From the NCBI RefSeq assembly GCF_902635505.1, contig NC_045427.1, positions 56,942,539 to 57,006,538 on the forward strand: 64,000 bases of DNA, given 5' to 3'. Numbering within the stretch: position 1 is the stretch's first letter; each line of letters starts with the position of its first letter. Positions 19,548 through 31,739 of this stretch are shown one piece after another. The DNA comes from Sarcophilus harrisii (lineage: Eukaryota; Chordata; Mammalia; Dasyuromorphia; Dasyuridae). The notes under the pieces are model-generated. The model had not been told where the DNA came from, searched no databases, and saw only the letters and a program-made list of their open reading frames with translations. Position numbers and translations under genes: made by a program.

Positions 19548-19680
19548 TGTGCGTCAGACACTGTTCCATGGGAGTATAAGAAAGTCAAACCAAGGCTACC
19601 CTCAAGGAGCTCACAGTCTGTGGCAAAGAACAGAATGCACAAAAGATTACAGGCAGGATAAAGGGGACATACATTCAGAG
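19548..19680 (-). repeat. Ancient interspersed repeat fragment
   Basis: It contains GTCAGACACTGTTCCATGGG and CTCAAGGAGCTCACAGTC, the same repeat type as at 17085-17270. Confidence 0.5.
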
Positions 19681-19689
19681 AGAAAACTG

Positions 19690-20344
19690 CCTGTCTGTGT
19701 GTGTGTTTATGCTGACAATGGTCTCTTCTATTATTGACTTTGCGAGGGTGCCCAGGTGAGGGTTGGCAGGGCGTGAGTGCCAGGGAGAGAGCCCTCTCGC
19801 CTTGCGTGGGCTGTGTGTGCACTCTGTGAACGGGGCCGTCTCTGAGTGGCTTTGTGTGTGCCCCTCAGCTTCCACGTTATCTGGGTTAAAAGCGTGGCTG
19901 CAAGGGTCCGTGAGAAGTGCAGGCGTCTCGGAGCCGTCTCCCTGTGGGTGTGGGATGTAAGTCTGCCTGTCTGTGTGTGTGTCTGTGCCCTGTGTGTGTG
20001 TGTCTGTGCCCTCTGTGTGTGTGACTGGCTCACCCTGTGTCAGGAAGGCACTGGGGAACATTCCCTTCTCTGTGGCTCACCAGGTTCCTTGGCACGGGGG
20101 GTTGGATTCCTATGCCTAATAGCAGGGGCATGGTAACCTCAGCCCTTGTGGCAAAATCAAAGGGCAAGAACAACGTTGAACCAGAGATCAGGAAGGTCAG
20201 TTCCTGCTGAGGAGACTGTCTGGATTCATCTCCAAGCTTCTTTTCTCAAAGAAGGACCCAGGACCCAAACCTATCTAGGACCTGAAGGGTCTACCTCTGA
20301 TTTCTCTTCCAACTTCAAAAGTCCACCTAGAAGACATCGTTCCT
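19690..20344. other. TG-rich intergenic stretch, no gene
   Basis: It includes runs of TGTG and three near-copies of a TGTGTGTCTGTGCCC-type unit at 19970-20035. No exon is supported. Confidence 0.5.
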
Positions 20345-20575
20345 TCCTCAAGGAGCATTGTTGAATCATTTAGTTGCATCTGACTCTTTGTGATTCATGA
20401 ACTTGTCCATGAGGTTTTCTTGGCAAAGACTTCTGGAAGGATTTGCCATTTCTATTCCAGGTAAGGAACTGAGGCGTATTGCTACATGTGCCTGGTGTCA
20501 GATTGAAGGTCAGATCTTCCCAATTCCAAGTCCAGTCTCCTATCCGCTGGACCAGCTGGCTTCCCCTTACTCTAG
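20345..20575 (-). repeat. tRNA-headed SINE with RTE-like tail
   Basis: Reading on the plus strand: TGACTCTTTGTGATTCATGA, GGTTTTCTTGGCAAAGACTT, GATTTGCCATTTCT, then a head ending TCCTATCCGCTGGACC and AGCTGGCTTCCCC. It is the minus-oriented version of the element at 8348. Confidence 0.75.
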
Positions 20576-20579
20576 AACA

Positions 20580-20770
20580 CTGCAATACAATAGAGTAGAA
20601 AGAGTGATGGAGAGTGGGGAGAGATCTTGGTTGGAATCTTGACTGTGACACTTGCCATTTCCGTGATCAATAAGTCTGAGTGTTAGCTTCCTATCCATCT
20701 CACAGGGCTATTGAGAGGACCAAATGATGCAGTATAAAGTGGTCGGTGAAAATTAAAGCCCTATTTGGTT
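20580..20770 (+). repeat. MIR-type CORE-SINE fragment
   Basis: It contains TTGGTTGGAATCTTGACTGT, CTATCCATCTCACAGGGCTA and GAGGACCAAATGATGCAGTA, matching plus-oriented MIR order. Confidence 0.55.
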
Positions 20771-21400
20771 CTAAAACACCCTCCCCTTTTCCTTCTTTGC
20801 AAAAGTGGGGGACTATGGGTGCAGAATGTAGCACTTACAATGGGGGTGTAGTGCATGTATAGAGCTTCTAGGACAGTAGTCCAATGTAAGAGCAGTGCTT
20901 TAGAGAAACAGCCCCAAGCATGTGTCAACATTGCTCACTCCATTAACATGTTTGAAGGAGAGAATCTTAAAGGAGCATCCCAAAAGCCCCATCACCTTTA
21001 GCTACTATATCTTTGCCTCTAGTCTCTTGGAGGAACTTGGGGACCCATGAAGGGAGGAGAGTCTTATGTATTCAAAAGATTGAGAGCTCTGTGACATTTG
21101 GTCGTTAGGATTTGAAGCCAGCACAGCATCGATGCCTTGAGGAACAAAGAATGAACTTTGGAAATGACTTTCAAGACCCCCGGCTGAGGAGCATCTGAGA
21201 CAGACTCACTCAACATCAGTGATACCCATGGAGGTGGGATATCCCTCAGTGGTACAGAAGAGACTGGGCTAAGTTGAGTCCACCCTCCGGGGCTCAGTGG
21301 GGTAGGGGATAGTAATCCCCCATGGAATTTTATTGGTGGAGGAGCAGGAAAGGGGAACATGTGTACTCTATTTTTTCTGTCTTCGAAAATAATATCCTGG
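20771..21400. other. Intergenic, nothing recognised
   Basis: No gene, RNA or clear repeat is seen. Confidence 0.4.
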
Positions 21401-21401
21401 A

Positions 21402-21550
21402 GCAGCTGAATAGGGCAGTGGATAGAGCACCAGCCCTGAAGTCAGGAGGACCTGAGTCCAAATCTCAAACACTTAACACTTCCTAGCTGTGTGACTCTGG
21501 GCAAGTCACTTAATCTCAATTGCCTCACCAAAAATAATAATAATAATAAC
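21402..21550 (+). repeat. tRNA-derived SINE (head plus A-rich tail)
   Basis: It contains GGCAGTGGATAGAGCACCAG, AGTCAGGAGGACCTGAGTCC, TAGCTGTGTGACTCTGGGCA and CAATTGCCTCACC, followed by an AATAATAAT tail. It lacks the RTE-like tail of the other SINEs. Confidence 0.8.
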
Positions 21551-22150
21551 ATCCCTTTATAAAAGCTACAAGACTTTAAGTGGGTAAATGGAAAAGACAT
21601 TAATCATAGGCTTCTAGAAAATGAGGGGAACAAAGCTGCTGGGGGTTGGAGCCAATGACAAAAGAAGGCATCCCTAAGTCCTGAAACAAAGGGAGATGCA
21701 GCCTACCTCCTACAGTGGGAATGTGGCCAGAGCTTACCTGCTACGTGTAGATCATCAGATGTGGTGGCTATGCTGGCTAGTTTTTCTGATTTTTTTTTTT
21801 TCTCTCTTATTCTTCATTGCAGGGAATAACTGTCCAGAGAAGGAAAGAGTTCACAATAGATTTGTAAATGAAGATGATGTAAATTTTAAAAATGAATCAA
21901 AACACTGTGTGTCAGTTTTTTTTCTTTTTTAAAGAAAAAGAATTGGCAGGGGTAAGATGGAGCCAATAGAGTTTCAGGATGAGAGAAAGAAAAGGAATGA
22001 TTAAAAGACAAACTCTCAAGGAAACTTCCGGACCCGGAAGATTTAGTTTAAAACTATAATTTTACAGATATGATTTCTTCTTCCTCTGAATATTTATGTA
22101 GATGGCCTGGTATCATTGGTTCTTTTTATGGGTTTATCTGAGAAAGGGTC
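21551..22150. other. Intergenic, nothing recognised
   Basis: AT-richer sequence with a T-run near 21790. No gene or clear repeat is seen. Confidence 0.4.
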
Positions 22151-22154
22151 ATCC

Positions 22155-22470
22155 CATTCATTTCTCAGTCTTCAGGATTGGAATCTGGCCTCTAACGGCA
22201 CCATCCTCAACGTTACCAGTGAGATCCCAACTACTAAATCCAAAGCTTTTTCTTGGTTTTCATTCCACTTGACTTCTCTTCAGATTTTGACATAGTCAAT
22301 AGTTTTCTCCTCTTGGATTATGTCTTTTCTTTTGGCATTGGTAATCCCATTCTCTCTTGGTTCTCCTTCTTCTTGTCTAATCAGTCCTCAGTTTCCTTTA
22401 CTGAATTATCATCCTTTACTCTCCCACTAAATATGGGTATCCCCTAAGACCTTTTCCTGGAATTCTTCTC
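22155..22470 (+). repeat. L2 reverse transcriptase fragment
   Basis: The translation resembles L2 ORF2: FDIVNSFLLLDYV, then LSWFSFFLSNQSSVSF and LNMGIP. It is an old, broken LINE fragment. Confidence 0.7.
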
Positions 22471-22484
22471 TACTCCATTCCCTG

Positions 22485-22740
22485 TTCTCTTCTCTTCTCT
22501 TCTCTTCTCTTCTCTTCTCTTCTCTTCTCTTCTCTTCTCTTCTCTTCTCTTCTCTTCTCTTCTCTTCTCTTCTCTTTTCTCTCTTCTCTTTTCTTCTCTT
22601 CTCTTTTCTTTTTCCTCTCCATTCTCCTTCTCTTCCCTTCTCTTCCCTCCTTTTCTCTTCTCTTCCTCTCCCTCTCCTCCATTCTTCTCTCCTCCTTTCT
22701 TTCTTCTCCTCTCCTCTCTTTTCCTCTTTTCTCTTCCTCT
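22485..22740. repeat. (TTCTC)n pentamer array and pyrimidine tract
   Basis: About 20 near-perfect TTCTC units from 22485 to about 22590 pass into degenerate C/T sequence. The open frame on the other strand is Arg/Glu/Lys-only and not a gene. Confidence 0.9.
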
Positions 22741-22779
22741 ATCTATATATGATCTGTATCCACAAAAATATAACTAACA

Positions 22780-23136
22780 GTTGTTGTTTAGTCCTGTCCA
22801 ACTCCTATGATCCCATGAACAAATTTTTTTCCATGGATTTTTTTGGCAAGAATACTGGAGTAATTTGTCATTCTCCAGTGGATCACCATTTTTTGTCAGA
22901 GCTCTCTACCTGACCGTCTTGGGTACCTTTGCACAGCATAGTTCATAGGTGGAGTAAGCTGTTATTATGCAAGCCCCTCTGCCACAACAAGGCAGTGATT
23001 TAAGAGGGACTTTTTGTGGGGGGGCAAGTAGGGGTTGAATGATTTGCCCAGGGTCACAGAACCAGTAAATGTCTGAGACTCAGGTCTTCCTGTTTCCAGG
23101 ACCAGTTCTCTAATCACTTCACCAATTAGCTGCCCT
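22780..23136 (-). repeat. RTE-tailed SINE, interrupted
   Basis: The tail is at 22780-22885 (TTGTTGTTTAGTCCTGTCC, TTTTTTTGGCAAGAATACTG) and the head at about 23010-23136 (GATTTGCCCAGGGTCACAGA, GTCTTCCTGTTTCCAGGACC, AATTAGCTGCCC). About 120 bases between them are not part of the consensus. Confidence 0.65.
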
Positions 23137-23139
23137 CCT

Positions 23140-24130
23140 GTAACTCCCAACTGCTTCAATTGTGATTCGAAACCCCCACAACTGAATATGGGAGTTAATT
23201 ACAGTTTATTATCAGCACATGTTTGATTTGTATACCTAGTTTATATACTTATATATCCAGGGTTACATAAAATTTTTTTGAGTGAAAAAGTTTAAGAAGC
23301 CCTGTCGTAGCTAACAATATTAAAGCAAGTAAAGAACAGGATAGAATCTATAGTATGCAGTCATAGCAGAGACTACTCAGCTAGACCTCTCATTTCTCCC
23401 TGTTTAAAGGGACCCCTATCTGGAGAGCCCAGGGAGTTCAAGTATAGACTAGATTTAGCCCTGGGAGAACCTGGCTTTCGAAGAGAAGAGTCAGACTCTT
23501 GTCTTAAACTCTCTGGCTCTTTACAGCCATATCCTGGAACTGCAAGGAGAACTGCATTAAAGTTTAGGTTTGGCTGATCTGCCTCCCTGATATAGGTAGA
23601 TCATCCAAAAGGCATTCAGCATACAATTATAGACCAGGTAGAGGACTGCTATTTATTTCCAGTAAACAAAACAGGGACTTAGAAAATGGCCTTGATACAG
23701 ACTTAAAACATGAAGTAGCAACATATTAGCTCCCATTATCTTTTTCCAAGAGGTTGATACCTAAAACTTCAAAATTTGAAACATTTTACAGGATTGCTCA
23801 CACCGTCAGAATCACCTTCTAAGTGTAAAGTCCTCTGGCAAGCCAGGCCGGAGGTCGTGCTTATTTGCTGTCAGTGGCTGTCTCTTCCTCCCAAAAACTA
23901 TGGTAGCTGAAGCGGGAATCTTCAGCAGCACAAATAGCACCAACTGGGGACCCAGGAACACTAGACCCTCAAACTTCTAAGATCAAACTCACAAGAAAGG
24001 CAAGAAATATCCATTTCAAAACCACCATTTGGTCACCTATGCTGAGGGAAAAGAAACAAAAACCAAAGTGTCAGCCAAGAGCCCCAGCCCAGGCCCCATA
24101 CATATTCAAACCCACCATAACTTTCAGGTC
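23140..24130. other. Intergenic, nothing recognised
   Basis: About 1 kb with no supported exon, RNA gene or named repeat. Confidence 0.4.
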
Positions 24131-24133
24131 ACT

Positions 24134-25015
<882 letters not shown>

Positions 25016-25019
25016 CACA

Positions 25020-25526
25020 TCACACATTTTGGAGATAGGAAAGAACACCAGAGGATGGAGTCAGTCCTTTTTATGATCTGGTGGGGGGTGGGGGTGGAAG
25101 GGAGGTTCTTCCTGGCTCAGTGTCCAAGCCTCTTTGAAGAAGTTTTAATGTAGTTCCCCAGCCCTGTGGCTGGGGTGGGGGTGGGGGAAAGGTGACACAT
25201 CTCCCACCCTTGTCCCACGTGTCTTTTACCAACACAGAAAGGGCCGGGGTAAATGTTTCCCTGGAAGGGGCCCCAGCCCCAGGCATGCTCCATGGGATGT
25301 ACTCGAGCCAGAGTCGATGTGTAGGGAAGTTTCCCTGATTATACCTATTATGTACGGAGGGAGAGATCACATCTGTGAAATAAAGGTCTGGGACTAAGGT
25401 CCCTAAACTCTCTTCTGGGAACTTTCTTTCTTAATTTGTCTTTCTCTCTTATCTTCAATCTTCCCTTATCTGAAGGCTCCTTCCTGCTCCCACCCCCAAA
25501 CTCTCCCTGATCTCCTCTTTCCTTCC

Positions 25527-25559
<33 letters not shown>

Positions 25560-25575
25560 GAAAGAGAAAAAACCC
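25020..25575. other. Intergenic with an A-run
   Basis: Unrecognised sequence; a run of about 28 A at 25531-25558 could mark the tail of an old retro-insertion. No gene is seen. Confidence 0.4.
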
Positions 25576-25582
25576 ACTTAAT

Positions 25583-26162
25583 TTGACCCTAGCAGCCCCT
25601 GAAGCTATTTATTGTCCTTCACCTCTTCTCTCTTTCACAACCAAATTCCTAGAAAGGGTCATCTGTATTGATTGCGGCATTTCCTTAGGTCTCTCTCCCT
25701 CACTTCTCAATTTTCAATCTTGCAATCTGACTTTTGACCTCACCACTCAACTGAAACAACTCTCTCCAAGGTAACCAATGACCTCAACTCCTAAATCCAA
25801 TGTCCTTTTCTCAGGCATCATTTGACTTGGTCTTTCTGAAGCTTTTAACCCTGTTGATTATTTCCTTTTCCCAAATTCTCTCTGCTTTCTGTGATACTAT
25901 TCCTCCATCCACAGCCCTCCCTCACTTAAAGCCAATTCACTTGCATGTCATAGTATCACCTGGATCCAGAATGAGGAACAAACAATAACATCCTCCATCC
26001 TTCTCCTACCTGCTTATTTTCAGCATCCCTCTGTCACCTAAGGATGGATACTCTGACTTGGGACACTTTCTCTTCTCTCAGTACACTTTCCATCCTGGTT
26101 CTCTCATCAGTTTCCATGTGTTCAATTCGCGTCTCTATGTAGATGACTCCCAAATCTACATT
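25583..26162 (+). repeat. L2 reverse transcriptase fragment
   Basis: The sequence follows L2 ORF2 order: a CACCACTCAACTGAAACAAC segment, CCAAGGTAACCAATGACCTC, CATTTGACTTGGTCTTTCTG, and at the end a frame reading RLYVDDSQIYI (the RT YxDD box region, here YVDD). It is an old, broken LINE fragment. Confidence 0.75.
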
Positions 26163-26163
26163 T

Positions 26164-26350
26164 TGTTGTTCAGTCATTTTTCAGTCACATCTAATTCTTT
26201 GTGACCCCTTTAGGGTTTTTTTTTGGGGAGGGGGCAAAGATACTGGAGTGGTTTGCCATTTCCTTCTTTAGCTCATTTTACAAATGGGAAAATTGAGGCA
26301 AGTAGAATTAAATGACTTGCCCAGGGTCACCCAGCTAGTAACTAATCTGT
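26164..26350 (-). repeat. RTE-tailed SINE
   Basis: It contains TTGTTGTTCAGTCATTTTTC, TTCTTTGTGACCCC, AAGATACTGGAGTGGTTTGC, TGACTTGCCCAGGGTCACCC and AGCTAGTAAC. The head is lost. Confidence 0.8.
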
Positions 26351-26399
26351 GACAGGGAATCTAGGAGGCAGAAATGAAGAGGAACAAAGTCTAAACAAA

Positions 26400-26995
26400 T
26401 AATCAAAATGTTCAGAGGCAGGAGACAGACCTGCAAAGAGAGCAGTGTCTCTGGATCAAAGGTTTAATAGAGAGGGGAGTAAGGAGACTGCACAGGTAGG
26501 AGGGGACTAGGCTATAAAAGGCTATGAATATCAAAAGAACATTTTGTATTTGATTCTGGAAATAATAGAGACCCACTTCAGTTTAGGGGATGATATGATG
26601 AGACCTACATTTTAGGAAACTCAAATGGACAAGTTGAATGAAAGACTTGAGGCGGGAAGGCTAGCCATCAGGTTACTGCAGTAGTCAGCAGTCAGCAGTT
26701 ATTGCCTAGTCCAGGTGTGAGGTGATGGGGACCTGCACCAAGGTGAGGTCAGGATTAGAAGAAAGAAGGGGATATTTATGAGAAAAGTCATGGAGGCAAA
26801 ATTGGTGGGTTATATGGAAACAGCTTGAATTAGGGTATGAGAGGAAGAGGTAAAGAATGACACCTAGATTTTAGGTCTATGAGAATGGGAAGATGATGGT
26901 ATCCAAGGCCATGATAGGAAAGTTGGGAAGAAGGAATGGTTGGGAGGAAAGACAATGAGTTCAGTTTTGGAATTTAAGTTGTTGAATTTTAAATG
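26400..26995. repeat. Probable old interspersed repeat, family not determined
   Basis: The sequence resembles a common mammalian repeat with segments such as GGGATGATATGATGAGACC, GGTTACTGCAGTAGTC, GTGTGAGGTGATGGGGACC and GACACCTAGATTTTAGG. I cannot assign the family with confidence from memory. Confidence 0.4.
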
Positions 26996-27124
26996 TCTGT
27001 GATATCTGGAATTCTTTTTATTTCTCCAAAATTCATCCCTTCTCCAAACTTTTTATTAAGGAGACCATCTATCTACCTTCCAGGTATCCAGGTTCACAAC
27101 AATTAAGGCTATTCCTTAGCCTTA

Positions 27125-27345
27125 ATACAGTGGGTAAGGACTGGGCCTGGTATCAGGAAAATCTGAGTTTAAATCCCACCTCAAACATTTAATAGCTGTG
27201 TGACCTTGCAAGTCACTTAACATCTGTCTCCAGTGTTCTCAACTATAAAATAAGGATAAAAACAGCACTCATAGGATTAGTGTGAGGATCAAATGAGATA
27301 AAATTTGCACATTTATTAAACACATAGTAGGTGCTTAATAAATGC
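27125..27345 (+). repeat. MIR-type CORE-SINE
   Basis: It contains AGCTGTGTGACCTTGCAAGT, CTATAAAATAAGGATAAAAA, GTGTGAGGATCAAATGAGAT and GTAGGTGCTTAATAAATGCC: nearly the whole MIR in plus orientation. Confidence 0.8.
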
Positions 27346-27379
27346 CTGCTCCTTTCACTCCCCCTTTCCTTCACTCTCC

Positions 27380-28130
27380 AATCTAGTTGCTGAACCTCAT
27401 CTACAACTCTTGCATAAGTATCTACTAGCCTCTACTTTAGCTCATCGTTTCTCATCAAAATACTCCATAAATTGGTCTCCCAGCTTCCGGTTTCCATTTT
27501 CCAGGTCATCTTCTAAAAGAAGGGAGAATAGTGACAGAGACTGGACCTGTGATTTCATTGTAATAGGCAATTCCCAAGTAAAGAAACTGTCTTCCAATGC
27601 AGATCTTTTCTGCAATCTATAGCCTTATCAAGTTGCCCAGAGTGCTGTGACTTGAGAGTGTCTGAGCCAGAATCTGAACTCGGATTTTCCTGTCCACAAC
27701 ACTGAGCTATCGAACTGACCTTCCTAAACACACGTGACGCGGTTATGTCATTCTCCACACTCACAAACCTATTGTCCCTTAAGGTAAAACTTCCCAGAAG
27801 CCCAATGACAGCCCTCTGCAGCCTGACTCCCAGATACTCTTCTGGTATTATTTCATCAAAGATTCTTCACGTCCCTTCTCTTCCAATAAAATTCATCTAT
27901 TGCTGTTCCCCATAGGTGACATTTCATCTGCCTCTACAGCCTTTCACAAATGGACGTTCCCATGTCCCATATGGACTCTCATCATCTCTGCCTTTTAGGA
28001 TCTGTAGCTTCTTTCAGGATTCAAATGAAATGCCACCTGCTACATGATACTTCCCACTCTATATAAGTTACCTACCTGCCTATCTGTCAATCTACCATCC
28101 ACTCTCCCTTTTCCCCAAGGGTTACTCTAA
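27380..28130 (+). repeat. L2-type LINE 3' fragment
   Basis: It contains ACAAACCTATTGTCCCTTAA, CTCTGCAGCCTGACTCCCAG and TTCAGGATTCAAATGAAATG, the L2 3' order. It is diverged and ends are approximate. Confidence 0.55.
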
Positions 28131-28239
28131 TCAACTTTAGAGCCATTGAGTCCTGGAGCAAGACTGTCCTGGCTGAAGATCAGTATTCAAACAAGCCTCG
28201 TTGCCTCTATAGCTAGCTTTGATGGAGGAAGGGAGGGCA

Positions 28240-28475
28240 AGGGGAAACAAGTATTTATGAAGCTCCAGGCACTGTTCTAAGTGCTTTACAAATATTTCTT
28301 TTGAGATTCACAATAACCCTGTGAGATAGAAATGCTATTATTAATCCAAATTACAGTTGAGGAAATTGAGGCAGACAACATTTAAATGGCTTGCCCAAGA
28401 TCACAAAGATAAAGTCCGAAGGTGGATTTGAACTCAGATTTTCCTGATTCCAGGTTCAGCACCAGGGCCTAGACA
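28240..28475 (-). repeat. MIR-type CORE-SINE
   Basis: It contains AGGCACTGTTCTAAGTGCTT, ATTCACAATAACCCTGTGAG, TTGAGGAAATTGAGGCAGAC and GGATTTGAACTCAGATTTTC: a nearly complete minus-oriented MIR. Confidence 0.85.
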
Positions 28476-28479
28476 TCTG

Positions 28480-28642
28480 TCTTTTTTATTTTTATTTATT
28501 TATTTATTTATTGCTGAGGCAATTGGGGCTAAGTGACTTGCCCAAGGTCACACAGGTAGGAAGTGTTAAGTGTCTAAGACCAGATTTGAACTTAAGTCCT
28601 CCTGATTTCAAGGCTGGTGCTCTACCCAACTAGCTGCCCCTG
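28480..28642 (-). repeat. tRNA-derived SINE with TTTA tail
   Basis: A TTTATTTA run (the tail on the plus strand) precedes CTGAGGCAATTGGGGCTAAG, TGACTTGCCCAAGGTCACAC and CTCTACCCAACTAGCTGCCC. Confidence 0.8.
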
Positions 28643-28679
28643 CCCTTTGGTTTTAATAATAGAATCAACATTTCTTTTG

Positions 28680-29260
28680 CTACCATGAAAGGTGCCACAA
28701 TCTCCTTTCTCCTGGTTTCACTTAGAGTGCCCGAGCTTCTAAGCTGTAGGCTGCTCAGATCAAGGCTCTCTTTCCTGATCCATCCTATGCTTTCTAAAGG
28801 AGCATCCCCTTGCCTCCTCCTTACCTATGTCAGCCCCATCCCCCTCTTCTCAACCTTTTTATTGTGCCTAAGACTGGTGCCCTCTGGAACACCTATTCTA
28901 TTGGTAACAAATTGCTCTTCCTATTAGATTTGTGCCCCCCCCCCAAAAAAAACATTGTATAAGTTTTTACTAATTCATGAGTCCATGCTATTTCTTTGTA
29001 TTCACAGTGCCTGACACATGATGAGAGTTTAATTAATTATTGAATTGGGGATTTCCTTATCACTTCCATTGCTAGTGCTATCTCCCTCTTGAGATTACCC
29101 TGTATTTTTTTTTTTTATACAAACTTACTTGTGTATAATGTATACCCTCCAGGAAGTTAACTGAGAGAAGTGACTATTTTATTTTTGGCTTTGCATCTCT
29201 GGAACCTAACATAGCCTCTTATAGTTAGTAGTTGCTTAATAAATGATTGATCTTATTGAA
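28680..29260 (+). repeat. L2-type LINE 3' end pieces
   Basis: Two tails are seen. One near 28975-29045 has TTTGTATTCACAGTGCCTGA; the other near 29120-29260 has GGCTTTGCATCTCTGGAACC and GTTGCTTAATAAATGATTGA. Both match the L2 3' end. Confidence 0.6.
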
Positions 29261-29384
29261 TCTATGAGTGTGGGTTGGGATGAGCAAAGAAGCCCTTGCA
29301 GAGAAAGTGGAATATGAATTAGGCATAGAAGGATGCAGAGTACTTACAAAGTTAGAGAAAAGAGAAGGTATTGGAAGAGAACAC

Positions 29385-29582
29385 AGTTCAGAAATTTTCA
29401 GTGATGTCCAACTCTTCACGACCCCTTTTTGGAGTTCTCTTAGCAAAGATACTGGAATGGGTTGCCATTTCCTTCTCCAGCTCGTCTTACAGATAAGGAA
29501 ACTGAGGCAGATAGGGGTTAAGTGACTTGCCCGGGGTCACACAGCTATTAAGTATGTGGATAAAGCCAGTGCTCTAGCCCCT
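29385..29582 (-). repeat. RTE-tailed SINE
   Basis: It contains GATGTCCAACTCTTCACGAC, AAGATACTGGAATGGGTTGC, TGACTTGCCCGGGGTCACAC and a head ending CCAGTGCTCTAGCCC. Confidence 0.75.
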
Positions 29583-29599
29583 GTGCCTTATCTGTCCAA

Positions 29600-30480
29600 A
29601 CTTAGGAAAGCACAGATTAAAAAAAAAAAAAAAAAAAACAGACCATTGGAGAAAGATGAAATAGTGGGAAAGTTAGGGTCACTAGAGCCAGGGATTGATG
29701 GGATTCAGGTCTAGGGCTTCAGAAAACCAGTTTGGTAGCAGTGTGTAGGGTGGGTTGGAGGGGACAGAACCTGACTAATTTGGAGGCTATTTTGATAGTT
29801 TTAAGCTGTGAGAGACATACTGGGCATTGGTATTCACAGGCTATTCCCTTTCTTTTCCAGGTGAGAAAACTGAGGTACAGGTGGAGAGAGGTGGAATTAG
29901 AGAGCCCAGTCCTCCTGATTCACAGGTCAGTGTTCATTGCTCCACGTCAGACTCCGAGGGAAGTGCTGTGTCTGTACCTGTGTTAGCCCTACCCCTGGGT
30001 TGGGGAGCCTAGGTGAGCGGAGTCTGATCAAGTCACCAGTCTTCTTTCTCTAGGACACAAGACAGAAAGAGTTTATTTAAGGCCATCCTTAATCCTTCCC
30101 TGCCTATTGCTGCCCCCATGCCCAGTCAGTCTGCCCTGTCAGGCTGGAACTTTAGTAAAGGGGTCTTTATGGTCCTACTCCCAGCCCTACCTGGCTAAGC
30201 TTCCTCAAGGACTGTTCCCTTGCCTTTGATCCAGCAGAGAGCTTCTCTTTCCCCTTCTTTTTTTTCAACTAGAACTTAATGGAGGTAGAAGAGAATTGAG
30301 GAGGAACCCATTCCAGGTAAAGGCTTAGAGCAGGCAACTTAGTGTGTTTGCTTGGGCCTGAGGTCCTCCAAGGTCCTTCAGATAGTGTCTTCCTCTCTTT
30401 TCCTACTTTTGTCACTCCCCAGGCCTGTATAAAGGAAAGGAACACGTGGCCCTCCTCTTTCCAGTGTGAGAAGTGAATTA
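29600..30480. other. Intergenic, little recognised
   Basis: There is an A-run near 29620-29638 and a MIR scrap near 29860-29945 (GTGAGAAAACTGAGGTACAG). No gene is seen. Confidence 0.4.
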
Positions 30481-30484
30481 TAGT

Positions 30485-30605
30485 ACCACAGGGTTTATAG
30501 CTAGAAGGAATCTTAGTGATTACCTAGTCCAATACCCTCATTTTATAACACAGCGGTTAAATGTCTTCTCTGAGGCCATAAAGGTATAAAACTGCAGAAC
30601 TGAAA
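30485..30605 (-). repeat. CORE-SINE fragment
   Basis: It contains TAGAAGGAATCTTAGTGATT, CTAGTCCAATACCCTCATTT and a CAGAACTGAAATTCGAATTT-type end. Confidence 0.5.
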
Positions 30606-31505
30606 TTCGAATTTGGACGGACCGAAAGACTGAAACTGTGGGGATTCTCTTCTGTCTTAAAACTTTGATCTTTCTATGTCTGATGAAGAATGGTGAAGGG
30701 CCAGTCTTGGCTGGTAGAGTAGGGTGGTAAGCGTGGAGCAGATGCAGTTTCTCGCAACATCATAGGGACAGAGTATATACCATTTATCTTGCCTCTATCC
30801 AATTTTATAAACCTTTTCCCCACATTCTCTCCTTCCCTTCCAAGAATCCTACTCCTCCCTTCTCTATCCTTTGTCTATCCCCCCTGGATAAATAGCTCTT
30901 TCCTCAGTCTTCTTACTTCCTCCTTTCTCCCACCTCCTTTTGGGACTCTTGATAACCACAATATGCTAGATATCACCAGGTCACAATGGTCAGATATAAC
31001 TGGCTCTGGCCACCTTATCTTCCAGAGGCCCCCAGAGAAAGAGGTAGGGGAATAGGCTCAGATGGAGAAAGAACTCGAGATAAGAATGAGGATTTATCCA
31101 AGTGATAGAGATAGTTCAGAAAAGAAGACTCTCTAATTTGGAGACTTTAATGGGGAGTCTTCTATTCTCTTCACCCTCACCCCCACCTCAATCATCCATA
31201 ACCCTATTAGAGCTAATTAACAGAAACATAGCTCTCTGACAGTGCCTAGCCCTGGGAATCATGGGAAATGGAGGGGGGCAGGTGGGACACTTATAATAAA
31301 AGGGTATTGTTACATAGATTGATGGTACTTTTTTCTCAAGGCTCCAGAGTGCCTAGCAAGCCTCCATTCCTGGGACTGGCCACTCCCTCCTGCCACCTCA
31401 GTGATCCCCAAAGAGGCCTTATCCATATCATCTCCCTCTCAAACCTCCCCATTCCCTTTGAGAGCTCTTCTCCAACTCAGAATCCCCAAATTCCTGAGGT
31501 CTCTT
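30606..31505. other. Intergenic, nothing recognised
   Basis: No supported exon or named repeat. Confidence 0.4.
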
Positions 31506-31509
31506 GGGG

Positions 31510-31735
31510 GTATAACGTGAAGTCCATTAAATTTGGAGTCAGACAAGCTGAGTTAAAATATTGGCTCATCTACTTAACTGGAATTGGATCCTGGCTCAAT
31601 TATTTACCACCTGTGAGACTTTGGGGAGAGTTATTTAATGTCTCTGGGTCTCAGCTTCCTGACCTGTACAATGAGGAGGTTGAATCAGGTAACCTCAAAA
31701 TTAGGTTCTTTCCAGCTACAAATCTATGATCTTTG
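31510..31735 (+). repeat. CORE-SINE fragment
   Basis: It contains ATTTGGAGTCAGACAAGCTG, TCTGGGTCTCAGCTTCCTGA and TTCCAGCTACAAATCTATGA, a plus-oriented CORE-SINE order. Confidence 0.55.
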
Positions 31736-31739
31736 CTCT

